A stretch of DNA of 64,000 nt from Bacillus methanolicus MGA3 (lineage in GTDB: Bacteria; Bacillota; Bacilli; Bacillales; Cytobacillaceae), in contig NZ_CP007739.1 of assembly GCF_000724485.1 (NCBI RefSeq), positions 480,843 through 544,842 on the forward strand, given 5' to 3'. The notes under the pieces were generated by a model. That model saw nothing but the letters and a program-made list of their open reading frames with translations, had not been told where the DNA came from and did no database searches. Each line of letters starts with the position of its first letter. Position 1 is the stretch's first letter. Shown piece after piece: positions 54,072-63,443 of the stretch. The position numbers and the translations under genes were made by a program.

Positions 54072-55748
54072 TCAAGCTCCAATCTCCTTTATTACTTCAG
54101 GCGTCGGTTCAACTGTATTTTCAATCCCGGTCGGCAATACAATATTTACTTCCGTTCCTTTATTTTTCTCGCTATCAAATTGTATTGTTCCATTGTGAGA
54201 CTGGACAATCTTATAGCTTACGGTTAGGCCAAGGCCAGTCCCCTTTTCTTTTGAAGAATAAAAAGGTTCCCCGAGTTTTTTCAACCGTTCCTTTGAAATA
54301 CCGCAACCGTTATCTTTTACCGTAATTGAAATTTTTTCATTTTCTTCCTTGTTCAAGAAAACGGATACGGTGTCACCGCTTGTTGATGCTTCAATGGCAT
54401 TTTTGATGATATTTATAAATAATTGCTTCAATTGATTAGGCTCACATTCAATCATATACTCATTGTCCTGAAATATGAAATCAATTTCAATGTTGTGTAA
54501 GGCTGCTTCTGTTTTTAGTAATGAAATTACGTCGAACAAAATATTTCGGAGATCAGCTTTTGTAAACTTTATTTGTTGAGGCTTTGCCAAAAGCAAGAGC
54601 TCACCGACAATATGATTAATACGATTTAATTCGTCAAGCATAATTTGATAGTAATATTGATGTTTTTCATCTTCCATTTGAAGAAGCTGTACAAATCCTT
54701 TTAAAGATGTAAGGGGATTTCTGATTTCGTGGGCAACACTGGCAGATAATTCGCCCACAACAGATAGTTTTTCTGCTCTTCTCAGCCGCTCCTCGGTTTT
54801 CCGCATTTCGGTTATATCTTTTCCGTATCCGATGATTCCCGCAATTTTCTTATTAACAATGATTGGAAGTGCCGTGCATTGCAAGGTTATCGAATCTCCA
54901 CTTTTATGAAGGACATCAAGTTCAAATGATTGAGGTTTCTGATCGAAAATGACATTTGAAATTAGCTTTAATATTTGTTCTTTTTGGTCATTCGGCAATA
55001 TGTCTTTTACATTTTTTCCAATGAATTCTTCTGCGTCAAAACCGGTGGATACTTTAAACTGAGGGTTTAAATTTGTGATATTTCCTTCCAGATCAATCAT
55101 GTAAACTATATCCGGATTGTATTCAAATAATGATTTGTACTGTTGCTTGCTTTCTTCTAGTAAAGTTTCTACATGTTTTCTTTCTGTAATGTCTCTTCCA
55201 ATAATCACTAAACCCTTTCGACTTCCATCGGAATGATAAAGAGGAACTTTGATCGTGTCAAAGGTTTTTGTTGTGCCATCTGGTAAAGGAATTACTTCTT
55301 CAATGCGTGTAATATCCCCATTTTCCCATGCCATCTCATCCGAAACTTCACAATATCTTAGTGCATCCCCATAAAACTCCGTATACTCTGCTAATTCAGA
55401 GTCTTTCTTTCCTTTATAATCGACATTTTCAAGCTGAAACAACTTTAATCCGAATTCATTGGCTTCAATCCATCTTCCTTCACCATCTTTAAAATTAACA
55501 AAGTCAACCATCGAATTAATAAGTGTTGACAGACGTTTTTCTTCTTCTTTTGATACGTTCAATTCTTCCTTTTTGTTCAGGCAAAAATAGAAGAGCCATC
55601 CGGTGATGAAAACATATAAGACCTCTTTGATCCGTTCAAGAAAATGAATCAAAGGGAAGGGTTCAAACTGATCAAGAAGATAGTTTGTTCCAAAAATCCA
55701 AACGATGCTGGAGAAAATGTATAACCATAATAGTTTTTTCTTGTTCAT
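54072..55748 (-). CDS. Membrane PAS-domain sensor histidine kinase
   Basis: 558 residues: two membrane helices at about 4-22 and 42-58, two PAS domains (about 75-195 and 200-320, both followed by GRDITERKH or GYGKDITEM PAC motifs), the phosphoacceptor region LSASVAHEIRNPLTSLKGFV, and the ATPase domain with NIIKNAIEAS, DNGCGIS and GTGLGLTV. This is the layout of Bacillus sporulation-type kinases (KinB/KinE-like) that phosphorylate Spo0F. No partner regulator is adjacent, which is usual for them. The signal is unknown. Confidence 0.85.
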   Translation of the reverse strand: MNKKKLLWLYIFSSIVWIFGTNYLLDQFEPFPLIHFLERIKEVLYVFITGWLFYFCLNKKEELNVSKEEEKRLSTLINSMVDFVNFKDGEGRWIEANEFGLKLFQLENVDYKGKKDSELAEYTEFYGDALRYCEVSDEMAWENGDITRIEEVIPLPDGTTKTFDTIKVPLYHSDGSRKGLVIIGRDITERKHVETLLEESKQQYKSLFEYNPDIVYMIDLEGNITNLNPQFKVSTGFDAEEFIGKNVKDILPNDQKEQILKLISNVIFDQKPQSFELDVLHKSGDSITLQCTALPIIVNKKIAGIIGYGKDITEMRKTEERLRRAEKLSVVGELSASVAHEIRNPLTSLKGFVQLLQMEDEKHQYYYQIMLDELNRINHIVGELLLLAKPQQIKFTKADLRNILFDVISLLKTEAALHNIEIDFIFQDNEYMIECEPNQLKQLFINIIKNAIEASTSGDTVSVFLNKEENEKISITVKDNGCGISKERLKKLGEPFYSSKEKGTGLGLTVSYKIVQSHNGTIQFDSEKNKGTEVNIVLPTGIENTVEPTPEVIKEIGA

Positions 55749-56006
55749 ACTTTACCCCTGTTCTTTTATATGAATATATAAAAGTATTTTATTCTATGTT
55801 AACTAAACCAAAGTCGAAAATGAATAGTATCTTCCTATTTTACATAGTAGCATAGAATTAGGAAACTGATTACAGTGAAATTCGAGCATTTAGAGGAAGA
55901 CAATGGAAAAGGATTGAAAGATAAAGGAAATCATAGTTTAATATAGAAAATCGGTCTTAGGAAATTAACCATAAGTAAAAATACATACTTTACGGAGTGT
56001 TTAATA
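55749..56006. other. Divergent promoter region
   Basis: Short AT-rich spacer between the kinase and the next gene; no feature beyond expected promoters is visible. Confidence 0.4.
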
Positions 56007-56450
56007 ATGAAGAAAAAAATATGGATGGGGGGAATTGGTTTAATTCCGATTTTTTCCATTATGATTTTCCTTGACTTCCAAAAAGTAAAAAAAGAAGAGA
56101 AGCCACCACTGCCAACAGTAAAAGTCGGAGAAGAGATAATTAAAGCAGATCTTAAATCTTACTCGTGGAAGGGCAACACCGGAACAATCAAAGGAAGTAA
56201 AGATCAATTACTTACGGAAGTAGATCCTTTAGCTGAACTTACTGTGACTTTCAATGAAGGAGAAAAGCCTGATAACATGACCATTCAAACGAATCCTCCA
56301 GAAGCCTATCGGAATTCAGTCGAACCCAATCGATTCACTCTCCCTAACTATCCGGGTTCTCATACTCTAGAAATAAACGCAGAATGGGAGAGGAAAGGGA
56401 AAGCAAAATATATTGTAGAGCTTATGTTTAAAGAAAAAGTTTCCTATTAA
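56007..56450 (+). CDS. Membrane-anchored protein of unknown function
   Basis: 147 residues: an N-terminal signal anchor (MGGIGLIPIFSIMIFLDF), then a soluble extracellular part with TVKVGEEIIKADLKSYSWKG, where a SYSWKG motif resembles Bacillus proteins with an Ig-like or YlxH-like exported fold, and ends HTLEINAEWERKGKAKYIVE. Its stop is in the same frame as the next ORF and only one codon before its presumed start. Confidence 0.55.
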   Translation: MKKKIWMGGIGLIPIFSIMIFLDFQKVKKEEKPPLPTVKVGEEIIKADLKSYSWKGNTGTIKGSKDQLLTEVDPLAELTVTFNEGEKPDNMTIQTNPPEAYRNSVEPNRFTLPNYPGSHTLEINAEWERKGKAKYIVELMFKEKVSY

Positions 56451-56453
56451 CGA

Positions 56454-56996
56454 TTGTTGGCATCAGAAGAAGGGTTTTATTCACTGTTTGTCCTCGAGCC
56501 TGTGGGTGGTTCTGGGTTATCTTTGGATATTCCGGTCAACTTAAATCGGATAGAAGGAACCGATGATCTGGAGGGTACACGAGAAAGATATCCGGAACTT
56601 GAAATTAAATCAGCGCCTACATTCGTGCTTTTTGACCATGAGAAGGTGGTTTTAAAAACAGAAAAGTATGAAGAACTTATTCAGTTTCTTCAGTCTGATA
56701 CGGGTGCATCGTATAAGGATCTATTACCAGAAAGCAAAGAAGGGCTTTCTGTTTTAGCAGTTCTTGAATCATCGGATGATAATGCGTTCAAAGAACTATC
56801 CTATGAAGAAAAATATCCTCATGTGGGTCCTGTCACTGGTTATACAGATCTTGAAACAGTTAGACGTGGATACCCGGATTTAAATATCGAGCGGATTCCG
56901 ACTTACATCGTCTTTAATTACAAGGGTGAAGTTTATCGGACCCATGATTCTAAAGACTTGGTTCAATTTCTGAAAAACCGCAACTCTGTGAAGTGA
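56454..56996 (+). CDS. Unknown protein with two thioredoxin-like half repeats
   Basis: 180 codons from a TTG without a visible ribosome-binding site, in the same frame as and immediately after the previous gene's stop. Two similar halves are visible: YPELEIKSAPTFVLFDHEKV followed by EELIQFLQ, and YPDLNIERIPTYIVFNYKGE followed by DLVQFLKN. The pattern of a strand, PT and VF resembles thioredoxin-fold lids without the CxxC. It may be translated by re-initiation or be the second half of a gene split by a nonsense codon. Confidence 0.5.
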   Translation: MLASEEGFYSLFVLEPVGGSGLSLDIPVNLNRIEGTDDLEGTRERYPELEIKSAPTFVLFDHEKVVLKTEKYEELIQFLQSDTGASYKDLLPESKEGLSVLAVLESSDDNAFKELSYEEKYPHVGPVTGYTDLETVRRGYPDLNIERIPTYIVFNYKGEVYRTHDSKDLVQFLKNRNSVK

Positions 56997-57041
56997 TTTG
57001 GGTATGAATTTAAGTACTAAAAACTGATAAAGAAATAATAG

Positions 57042-57074
57042 AAGGCCATAATCCTTCCGCTAAGATTATGGCCT
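57042..57074. terminator. Terminator between convergent genes
   Basis: AGGCCATAATC/GATTATGGCCT stem (11 bp) with AATTGATTTT after it. Confidence 0.7.
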
Positions 57075-57152
57075 AATTGATTTTGAAAATTTTGAAGCAA
57101 TCGTGCCTTTCTATAGAAAAATCCACTATGTATTGAATCGAAAAGGGGTCTA

Positions 57153-58112
57153 TTAATATCCCTTTTCATAGTCCACTAAGTTAATAGTTGGAGTTTTTCC
57201 CTCGAGATAGTTTTTTAAGTTAGGGATAAAAATATCTTCGATTACCCGTTTATTATAATGTTCGGTAGAACCGGCAGTATGTGGTGTAATGATGACATTT
57301 TCCATATCCCATAAAGGACTATTTTCACCTAGTGGTTCTGTTTCAAAGACGTCCAGCCCGGCACCAGCAATTTGCCCGTCTTGTAGCGCCTGAATAAGTT
57401 CCGCTTCATTTACAACTTCACCGCGCCCGATATTAATAAAAAATGCCGAAGGTTTCATCAGCACAAATTGCTCTTTTCCAAATAAATGGCGTGTATCTTT
57501 TGTAAGAGGCAATGTTACGACAACGTAATCACATTTTGGGAGAATAGAATTGAGATGGTCTGTTGTGAACATTTCATCGACAAATTCTTCAGGCCTGCCT
57601 GAGCGGCGCACACCTAAAACAGTCATACCAAATGCTTTTGCAATTTTTGCTGTTTCTTTCCCGATCGCACCCACTCCGATAATTCCGACCGTTTTTTGAT
57701 GCATTTCAAGTTTTAGACCGGAATGGTGCCACGTTTTCGATTGCTGATTTTTTATATAGGTGTGAATTTTTCTCGTTAATGCAAGCATTAGAGCAAGTAT
57801 GGTCTCAGAAATAGGATATGCGTGCACTCCGTTGGCACTAGTTAGTAAAATTTTTCTTTCTGCTAATTTTTCTAACGGAAGGTCATCAACACCCGCACTC
57901 CAGCTCTGCAGCCAGCGAAGATTAGAATTTATCTCAATGCTTTCCTCCATTTCTTTTTTCCAGCCGGCGATGATTTCGGCATCTTTTAAATGATTTTGCC
58001 ATATTGTACGGTCTTTTCCAATGACAACGTCCCATTCCGTTACCGTCTCTTTTATTTTTTGGGTAAGGCACTCATCAAGATTATGAGTGATCACCAATTT
58101 TCTTTTTTGCAT
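57153..58112 (-). CDS. D-2-hydroxyacid dehydrogenase family protein
   Basis: 319 residues from the ATG at 58112 (GGAGGGACATT upstream), preferred over a longer in-frame ORF to 58184. The NAD-binding loop VGIIGVGAIGKETAKIAKAF and the catalytic Arg, Glu and His in NIGRGEVVNE, GLDVFETEPL and ITPHTAGSTEHY are all present. It reduces or oxidises a 2-keto/2-hydroxy acid (phosphoglycerate, glyoxylate or similar). Substrate not determined; isolated gene. Confidence 0.87.
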   Translation of the reverse strand: MQKRKLVITHNLDECLTQKIKETVTEWDVVIGKDRTIWQNHLKDAEIIAGWKKEMEESIEINSNLRWLQSWSAGVDDLPLEKLAERKILLTSANGVHAYPISETILALMLALTRKIHTYIKNQQSKTWHHSGLKLEMHQKTVGIIGVGAIGKETAKIAKAFGMTVLGVRRSGRPEEFVDEMFTTDHLNSILPKCDYVVVTLPLTKDTRHLFGKEQFVLMKPSAFFINIGRGEVVNEAELIQALQDGQIAGAGLDVFETEPLGENSPLWDMENVIITPHTAGSTEHYNKRVIEDIFIPNLKNYLEGKTPTINLVDYEKGY

Positions 58113-58239
58113 AATGTCCCTCCAACCTTCACCTATTTGTATTATTTTAACATATTGATGGGAAGCTGGCCTGAATTTGCGCAAGACTCTTGGTAGTAAA
58201 CAGTGTAAGGGATATAACCGAACTTATTCAGTTGAAGGT

Positions 58240-58641
58240 TTACATTTGATCGAAAACTCTTTTTGCTCCAATAAATACTGTTTTCCAGTAAGGATCTAAT
58301 TCTGAAATGGTCACTTTTTTTCCTTCCCGATAGGTATGAAGGATTTTGTTGTTATCGATATACAGTGCAACATGTCCAATTTTAGATAGGCCACTTCTTT
58401 TTTTTCGCTTTTTAGTAGTAAAAAATAGTAAGTCTCCCTTTTTTATTGCATGATAAGAAATGCTTTTTCCAACTTGAAATTGTTGGCGTGAATTTCTGGG
58501 AAGAGAGATCCCATTTACTTTAAAAATATGTTGAATAAAAGAACTGCAATCAAATCGATCTGTTTGAAAAGAAGGAGCATTAAAAACATAAGGTGTACCA
58601 ATGAAATTAAAACCTGTTGATATAATTTTATCAGCTAACAT
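58240..58641 (-). CDS. NlpC/P60 family peptidase
   Basis: 133 residues from the ATG at 58641 (AGAGGGATAATT upstream); an upstream start would add 22 residues without a ribosome-binding site. The catalytic cysteine is in TDRFDCSSFIQHIF, the histidine in KIGHVALYIDN, with GDLLFF between. It would cleave the gamma-D-Glu to diamino acid bond of peptidoglycan, but there is no signal peptide or wall-binding domain, so the site of action is uncertain. Confidence 0.82.
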   Translation of the reverse strand: MLADKIISTGFNFIGTPYVFNAPSFQTDRFDCSSFIQHIFKVNGISLPRNSRQQFQVGKSISYHAIKKGDLLFFTTKKRKKRSGLSKIGHVALYIDNNKILHTYREGKKVTISELDPYWKTVFIGAKRVFDQM

Positions 58642-58853
58642 AATTATCCCTCTATAAAGACATCTTTTATCATAATATATTACTTTTTGAAATAAATGAT
58701 TGGACAAGGTTCTTAGTCAATACAAACATTTCTATACCAACGGGTGTTGCAATAGTTAATAAAAGAATTTAAGCTTTATAAGCCCACATCAAAAGCAAAG
58801 CCTGCGAACAAAATGGCCGCAGGCGGATTTATTGCTTAATTTTTTTATTATAT

Positions 58854-59057
58854 TTAACAACATCTTGAAATTTTTCCGTCTTTACTGTTGAAGCGAGATT
58901 CCTGTGCTTCGCAGAAAAATTCTTTTCTTGATTTTATTGGTTCGCCTGGATGATGCGTTTTCATATGTTCGATGTATTTTTCATAACTTGGAACGCCAAC
59001 TAGCAGGCTGATGAACTGTTTTCTGTATTTCATGATTTCTTGCAGTTTTTTAAGCAT
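58854..59057 (-). CDS. ybdD: YbdD/YjiX family small protein
   Basis: 67 residues with GVPSYEKYIEHMKTHHPGEP and SRKEFFCEAQESRF, the YbdD/YjiX signature. These proteins are always encoded after cstA; here the genes overlap by eight bases. The family is thought to help the CstA pyruvate/peptide transporter; the role is not established. Confidence 0.88.
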   Translation of the reverse strand: MLKKLQEIMKYRKQFISLLVGVPSYEKYIEHMKTHHPGEPIKSRKEFFCEAQESRFNSKDGKISRCC

Positions 59058-61128
59058 ATGTTCTTACATCTCCTTTGCTGCTGCGAGTCACTAAAGGTGA
59101 TTCATGCAAGGTAACCTTTTTGTTTGTTAAAACTTTATACCAAATAATGAGGGCCGAGATCAAAACGGTAATAACGACAATCATGAAGATCGCGCAAAGG
59201 GTAGCATCTACATAGTCATTGATGAGAACTTGCTTCATTTGTGCAGCATTCGCAGCTGGTGCCAGTACTTTTCCTTCATTCATTGCCCCTTTAAATAATT
59301 TAGCATGAGATAAAAAGCTGATTTTCGGGTTTTCATGGAACAGCTTTTGCCAGCCGGCTGTCATCGTTACAATTAAAATCCAAGTTGTCGGAATAAGGGT
59401 GACCCATACATATCTTTTTTTGCCCATTTTGAATAAAATAGTCGTCCCTAAGAGCAGGGCAATTCCTGCGAGCATTTGGTTGGCAATTCCGAATAGCGGC
59501 CATAAGGTATTAATTCCACCAAGTGGATCGATAACTCCTTGATATAAAAAGTAACCCCATGCACCAACACATAAAGCAGTGGCAATGATATTCGGAAGCA
59601 GGGCTTCTGTTTTTGCAAATGGTTTATATGCTGTTCCGATAATATCCTGAATCATAAAACGTCCGACACGTGTTCCTGCGTCAATCGTTGTTAAAATAAA
59701 CAAGGCTTCAAACAGAATTGCAAAATGGTACCAGAATGCCATTAAAGTTTTTCCACCGATTACTTTTGAGAAAATCACAGCCATTCCGATCGCAAGAGTA
59801 GGTGCTCCTCCGGTTCGGGACAGGATTGTCTTTTCTCCAACGTCATTAGCGAGGCGTGTCAATTCATCAGGGGTAACCGTGAATCCCCAGTTGGAAACCG
59901 TATGGGCAGCCTGAACAGCGTCTGTTCCAATGACGGCAGTCGGACTGTTAATTGCAAAGTAAATTCCCGGTGTAAGTACACATGCAGCAATCATCGCCAT
60001 AACAGCAACAAACGATTCAGTTAGCATTGCTCCATAGCCAATTGGCTGTGCATGTGATTCGCGCTCAATCATTTTAGGCGTTGTACCTGAGGCGATAAGA
60101 GAATGGAAACCTGAGACGGCTCCACAGGCAATAGTAATAAATAAGAAAGGAAAAAGATTTCCGGAAAATACTGGACCTGTTCCATCCACAAACTGTGTAA
60201 TACCCGGCATTTGCAAGTCAGGTGCTACAATGACAATTCCTACTGCAAGCGCGACAATGGTTCCCACTTTCAAAAAAGTACTTAAATAATCGCGCGGTGC
60301 AAGAAGAAGCCATACCGGTAAAACGGAAGCAACAAATCCGTAAATCATCATCATAATGGCGATAGTTTCGCCTTTAAAAGTAAACATACTGGCTAAAGAT
60401 GGATTTTCAGCAATAGATTGTCCTAGATAGATTGAAAGAAGCAATAAGACGATTCCTATTATAGATCCTTCCCCAACACGCCCTGGCCGTATATAACGCA
60501 TATAAACTCCCATTAAAATGGCGATTGGGATTGTAGCTGCAATTGTAAACATTCCCCACGGGCTTCCAGACAGTGCTTTCACGACAACTAACGCTAATAC
60601 GGCTAATAAAATAATCATGATTCCTAAAATTCCAACCATGGCTATCAATCCTGTGACAGGACCGATCTCTTCTTTAATCATTTCTCCAAGCGATTTTCCG
60701 TTTCGGCGCATTGAACCGAATAAAATGATAAAATCCTGAACAGCTCCTGCAAAGACGACTCCGACGACAATCCAGATGGTTCCCGGCAAATATCCCATTT
60801 GAGCAGCAAGAATCGGTCCTACGAGCGGACCGGCCCCCGCAATTGCCGCAAAGTGATGCCCGAACAAAACCCATTTGTTTGTCGGCACATAATCTTTTCC
60901 ATCGTTATTAATCTCGGCAGGTGTCATACGTGAATCATCGAGCTCGAAAACTTTTCTAGCCATAAATCGACTGTAAAAGCGGTAAGCAATTGCGTAGACG
61001 CAGACGGCAGCAGTTATCAGCCAAATCGCATTCACACTTTCACCTTTATTTAATGCCATAACTGCAAAGCCTGCTGCACCTAAAGCTGAAACTAGCCCCC
61101 AGATGATGATCGATTTTAATGCTTTCAA
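59050..61128 (-). CDS. cstA: CstA carbon starvation protein (pyruvate/peptide transporter)
   Basis: 692 residues with about 16 helices. Blocks VPTNKWVLFGHHFAAIAGAG, PLVGPILAAQMGYLPGT and GCGAVSGFHSLIASGTTPKM are characteristic of CstA. In E. coli homologues import pyruvate and take part in peptide use. The TTG start follows GAAAGGGGAAATC. About 100 bases further upstream lie a 10-codon ORF and a T-box leader with a valine specifier, so expression may respond to branched-chain amino acid shortage unless a promoter between (TATAAT near 61164) is used. Confidence 0.92.
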   Translation of the reverse strand: MKALKSIIIWGLVSALGAAGFAVMALNKGESVNAIWLITAAVCVYAIAYRFYSRFMARKVFELDDSRMTPAEINNDGKDYVPTNKWVLFGHHFAAIAGAGPLVGPILAAQMGYLPGTIWIVVGVVFAGAVQDFIILFGSMRRNGKSLGEMIKEEIGPVTGLIAMVGILGIMIILLAVLALVVVKALSGSPWGMFTIAATIPIAILMGVYMRYIRPGRVGEGSIIGIVLLLLSIYLGQSIAENPSLASMFTFKGETIAIMMMIYGFVASVLPVWLLLAPRDYLSTFLKVGTIVALAVGIVIVAPDLQMPGITQFVDGTGPVFSGNLFPFLFITIACGAVSGFHSLIASGTTPKMIERESHAQPIGYGAMLTESFVAVMAMIAACVLTPGIYFAINSPTAVIGTDAVQAAHTVSNWGFTVTPDELTRLANDVGEKTILSRTGGAPTLAIGMAVIFSKVIGGKTLMAFWYHFAILFEALFILTTIDAGTRVGRFMIQDIIGTAYKPFAKTEALLPNIIATALCVGAWGYFLYQGVIDPLGGINTLWPLFGIANQMLAGIALLLGTTILFKMGKKRYVWVTLIPTTWILIVTMTAGWQKLFHENPKISFLSHAKLFKGAMNEGKVLAPAANAAQMKQVLINDYVDATLCAIFMIVVITVLISALIIWYKVLTNKKVTLHESPLVTRSSKGDVRTYA

Positions 61129-61210
61129 TTAAGATTTCCCCTTTCTATGGTTTAAAAATATTATATCTAATTATTCTGAATTTTGTATATTTTTCGTTTT
61201 TAAAAATAAA

Positions 61211-61243
61211 TTAATCCGATGAATAAGGTGTTAACTTTTTCAT
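61211..61243 (-). pseudogene. 10-codon ORF (MKKLTPYSSD) directly after the second T-box
   Basis: ATG at 61243 follows AATGAGGAGAG, the same leader that precedes brnQ at 43239, but the frame ends after ten codons. It looks like the remnant of a gene start left by deletion or replacement, although a leader peptide cannot be excluded. Confidence 0.5.
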
Positions 61244-61257
61244 AGTAATCTCTCCTC

Positions 61258-61541
61258 ATTGTTTAAAATAAAAAACCCGTCCCAAAATGTAGGGACGAGT
61301 TTGCGCTCGCGTTACCACCCTAATTCCGCAGCTTTCAAAACTAACCTGCAGCTCTCAGTCAACGTAAAATTATACGTGGTCCATCATAACGGCGGACAAT
61401 CCGTCAAAGCTTACTGAATTTCAGCTTTGAATCTCAGAGATGACCTTCGGACAAGACCTGGACGCCGGCTTTCACCAAATACCGACTCTCTGTAGAACAG
61501 GGATCTTATCTTACTCTTCTCGTCATTGATTTTTATTATTT
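61258..61541 (-). ncRNA. T-box leader upstream of cstA, valine specifier
   Basis: Nearly identical to the leader at 43266: promoter TTGACA-N17-TAAATT (61576-61571 and 61553-61548), T-box core AGGGTGGTAACGCGAGC (61321-61305), terminator ACTCGTCCC/GGGACGGGT. The specifier triplet before the closing stem is GTC (61444-61442), followed by A, which reads valine. It controls either the 10-codon ORF only or, by read-through, cstA-ybdD. Confidence 0.9.
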
Positions 61542-61695
61542 AAAAATAATTTAGCAGGGGAAAACTGAAATGTCAATATTTTTTGATAGTTTAAATAATT
61601 CGGTATAATTAACCGGTCCGCAGAGGAATCCACAAACTGAATAGAGCGAGCAATAGCTTGAATATTATAGTAGAAATAAGAAAATTGCCCCTCCA

Positions 61696-62430
61696 TTACT
61701 TTAATATTGCGAGATGCTCATACACTTCACGTAAATTCTTAAAGCCCATTATTTGCGCCTTTTTTAGATAGTAACTCCAGATCTGTGCGGTCATTTGTGC
61801 ATCTCCGAGGGCATTGTGGCGATTTTTAACTTCTACGCCACAATGCAGACAAATTTCTTCCAATGGCAGCGATTTGATCAACGGATTTGTAAGGCGGATT
61901 AAAAAGGATGTATCAATAATACGGTGTTCAAAATTTGTACGCATTAAATCTCTGGTTAATTTCTGCATAAAAGACTTTTCATGTTTTGCATGATGAGCAA
62001 CAAGTATTCGGCTGTTAATAAATCTAAAAAATTGAATAAGAACTTCGGAAGCGGCCGGTGCCTCACTTAGTTGCTCATCTGTAATTTTGGTTAAGGAAGA
62101 TATTTTTTTTGAAAGGGGAATATTGGATTTTACAAGAGAATAAAAAGTTTGTTCATCTTCGATTTTGGAGCCGGTCATTTTTACAGCCCCAATTGAGATA
62201 ATTTGATCTCCTTTATCAGGAAAAAATCCAGTTGTTTCAAGATCAAATACGACAACTTCTAAATCTTTAAGAGGAGAGTCCATGTAGTTTTTTTCTTTCA
62301 TTTCTTTTTGAAGCTGTCTTATGAAAGAAATGTGATGCGGATTTGATTGTCCTTGAACGCCTGCATAAATATTTGAACCGAGTTTTCCGGACATTTGCCT
62401 GAAAAATTGAATCATATCGTTAAAGCCCAT
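61696..62430 (-). CDS. DnaQ-like 3'-5' exonuclease
   Basis: 244 residues with the DEDDh exonuclease motifs: VVFDLETTGFFPDKGDQIIS (Asp/Glu), VAHHAKHEKSFM, and the final HNALGDAQMTAQIW (His/Asp). Similar to DNA polymerase III epsilon-type and YprB-like nucleases. It starts one base after the DUF294 gene ends, a pairing found in other Bacilli. The biological target is unknown. Confidence 0.83.
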   Translation of the reverse strand: MGFNDMIQFFRQMSGKLGSNIYAGVQGQSNPHHISFIRQLQKEMKEKNYMDSPLKDLEVVVFDLETTGFFPDKGDQIISIGAVKMTGSKIEDEQTFYSLVKSNIPLSKKISSLTKITDEQLSEAPAASEVLIQFFRFINSRILVAHHAKHEKSFMQKLTRDLMRTNFEHRIIDTSFLIRLTNPLIKSLPLEEICLHCGVEVKNRHNALGDAQMTAQIWSYYLKKAQIMGFKNLREVYEHLAILK

Positions 62431-62431
62431 T

Positions 62432-63397
62432 TCAAACTTCCTTCCCTGCCAACTTTCTCATCTCTTGATAAAGTTGGGTACCAATTTTGATGATATTTTT
62501 CATTTCTCTCTTTTGTTCCTTTGACAGCTTTTCAACCGCTAGAAAATGACTGGATTTATAGTCGGAATGATTACAAAATTTCAGGCGATAGTGTAATAAT
62601 TTTATAAACTGTTCTTCATATATTTTCTTGTTGGGAAGTACGATTTCGGAAAGATTGTGCAGCCTGGAGAGTGTCGATGTTGCCATAATGTTTTCTTTTA
62701 TGGCTAAAAGGCGTATTGAATTTACATAAGGAATTAAGGCTGTTTCTTTCAAATTTAGCATTCCGGAATATATTCCGTGAGTCTCTACTAAAAATTGTCC
62801 AAAAACTCCTATGCCTCTTTTTAGATGCATTGTGTTATTAAGCATTCTAGTTAATAGATTGTCTTTTTGACTTGAGTAATAGATGACTTTTCTTAGCTGG
62901 TCAATATATGTACGCACGCCGTATAAGGATCGGCCATCAATAAAAATTAATAAATGGCGGATCGATTCCCATGATGATTCAGCGATCCAGTCCGTTAATT
63001 GCTGCTTCCATTCCAGTAGAGATTTACACCATAAAGGATTGCTTGCCATCACGTCTCCGTCACAATAAGCATAACCGGCTTGAAAAAGTCCTTCCGATAT
63101 CTCTTTTCCTAACGTTAAGAAGAATTCTTTTGCTTTTTGGGTGTTTTCATCGTAGATGATCCCATGATCCTGATCACTCCAAATGCCCTGTTCGAAGCGG
63201 CCTGCGCTTCCCATAACAAAAAATGAAAATGGAGAAGGGGTGGGCCCGAGCATTTTATTTACACGGCTAATCGATATCTTTACAACCTGATGCATGATGT
63301 AATCATGGAGGTGATTTAGCTCAAAATGGTCGTGAGATACATTTCTTTTTTGTTGATTCAGGATGTCTCTTATCTCAGAGTAGCAATCGTTACTCAT
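62432..63397 (-). CDS. DUF294 nucleotidyltransferase-like protein
   Basis: 321 residues with the nucleotidyltransferase signature GSAGRFEQGIWSDQDHGIIY and CDGDVMASNPLW, as in the GlnD-like DUF294 family often fused to CBS domains; here CBS domains are absent. Coupled to the exonuclease gene. It could uridylylate or adenylylate a regulator; the nearby ammonium transporter gene makes nitrogen signalling conceivable but unproven. Confidence 0.78.
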   Translation of the reverse strand: MSNDCYSEIRDILNQQKRNVSHDHFELNHLHDYIMHQVVKISISRVNKMLGPTPSPFSFFVMGSAGRFEQGIWSDQDHGIIYDENTQKAKEFFLTLGKEISEGLFQAGYAYCDGDVMASNPLWCKSLLEWKQQLTDWIAESSWESIRHLLIFIDGRSLYGVRTYIDQLRKVIYYSSQKDNLLTRMLNNTMHLKRGIGVFGQFLVETHGIYSGMLNLKETALIPYVNSIRLLAIKENIMATSTLSRLHNLSEIVLPNKKIYEEQFIKLLHYRLKFCNHSDYKSSHFLAVEKLSKEQKREMKNIIKIGTQLYQEMRKLAGKEV

Positions 63398-63443
63398 GGT
63401 TGCTCGGCCCCCTTCTTTAGCTAAAATCTAAAAAACGGTCATC

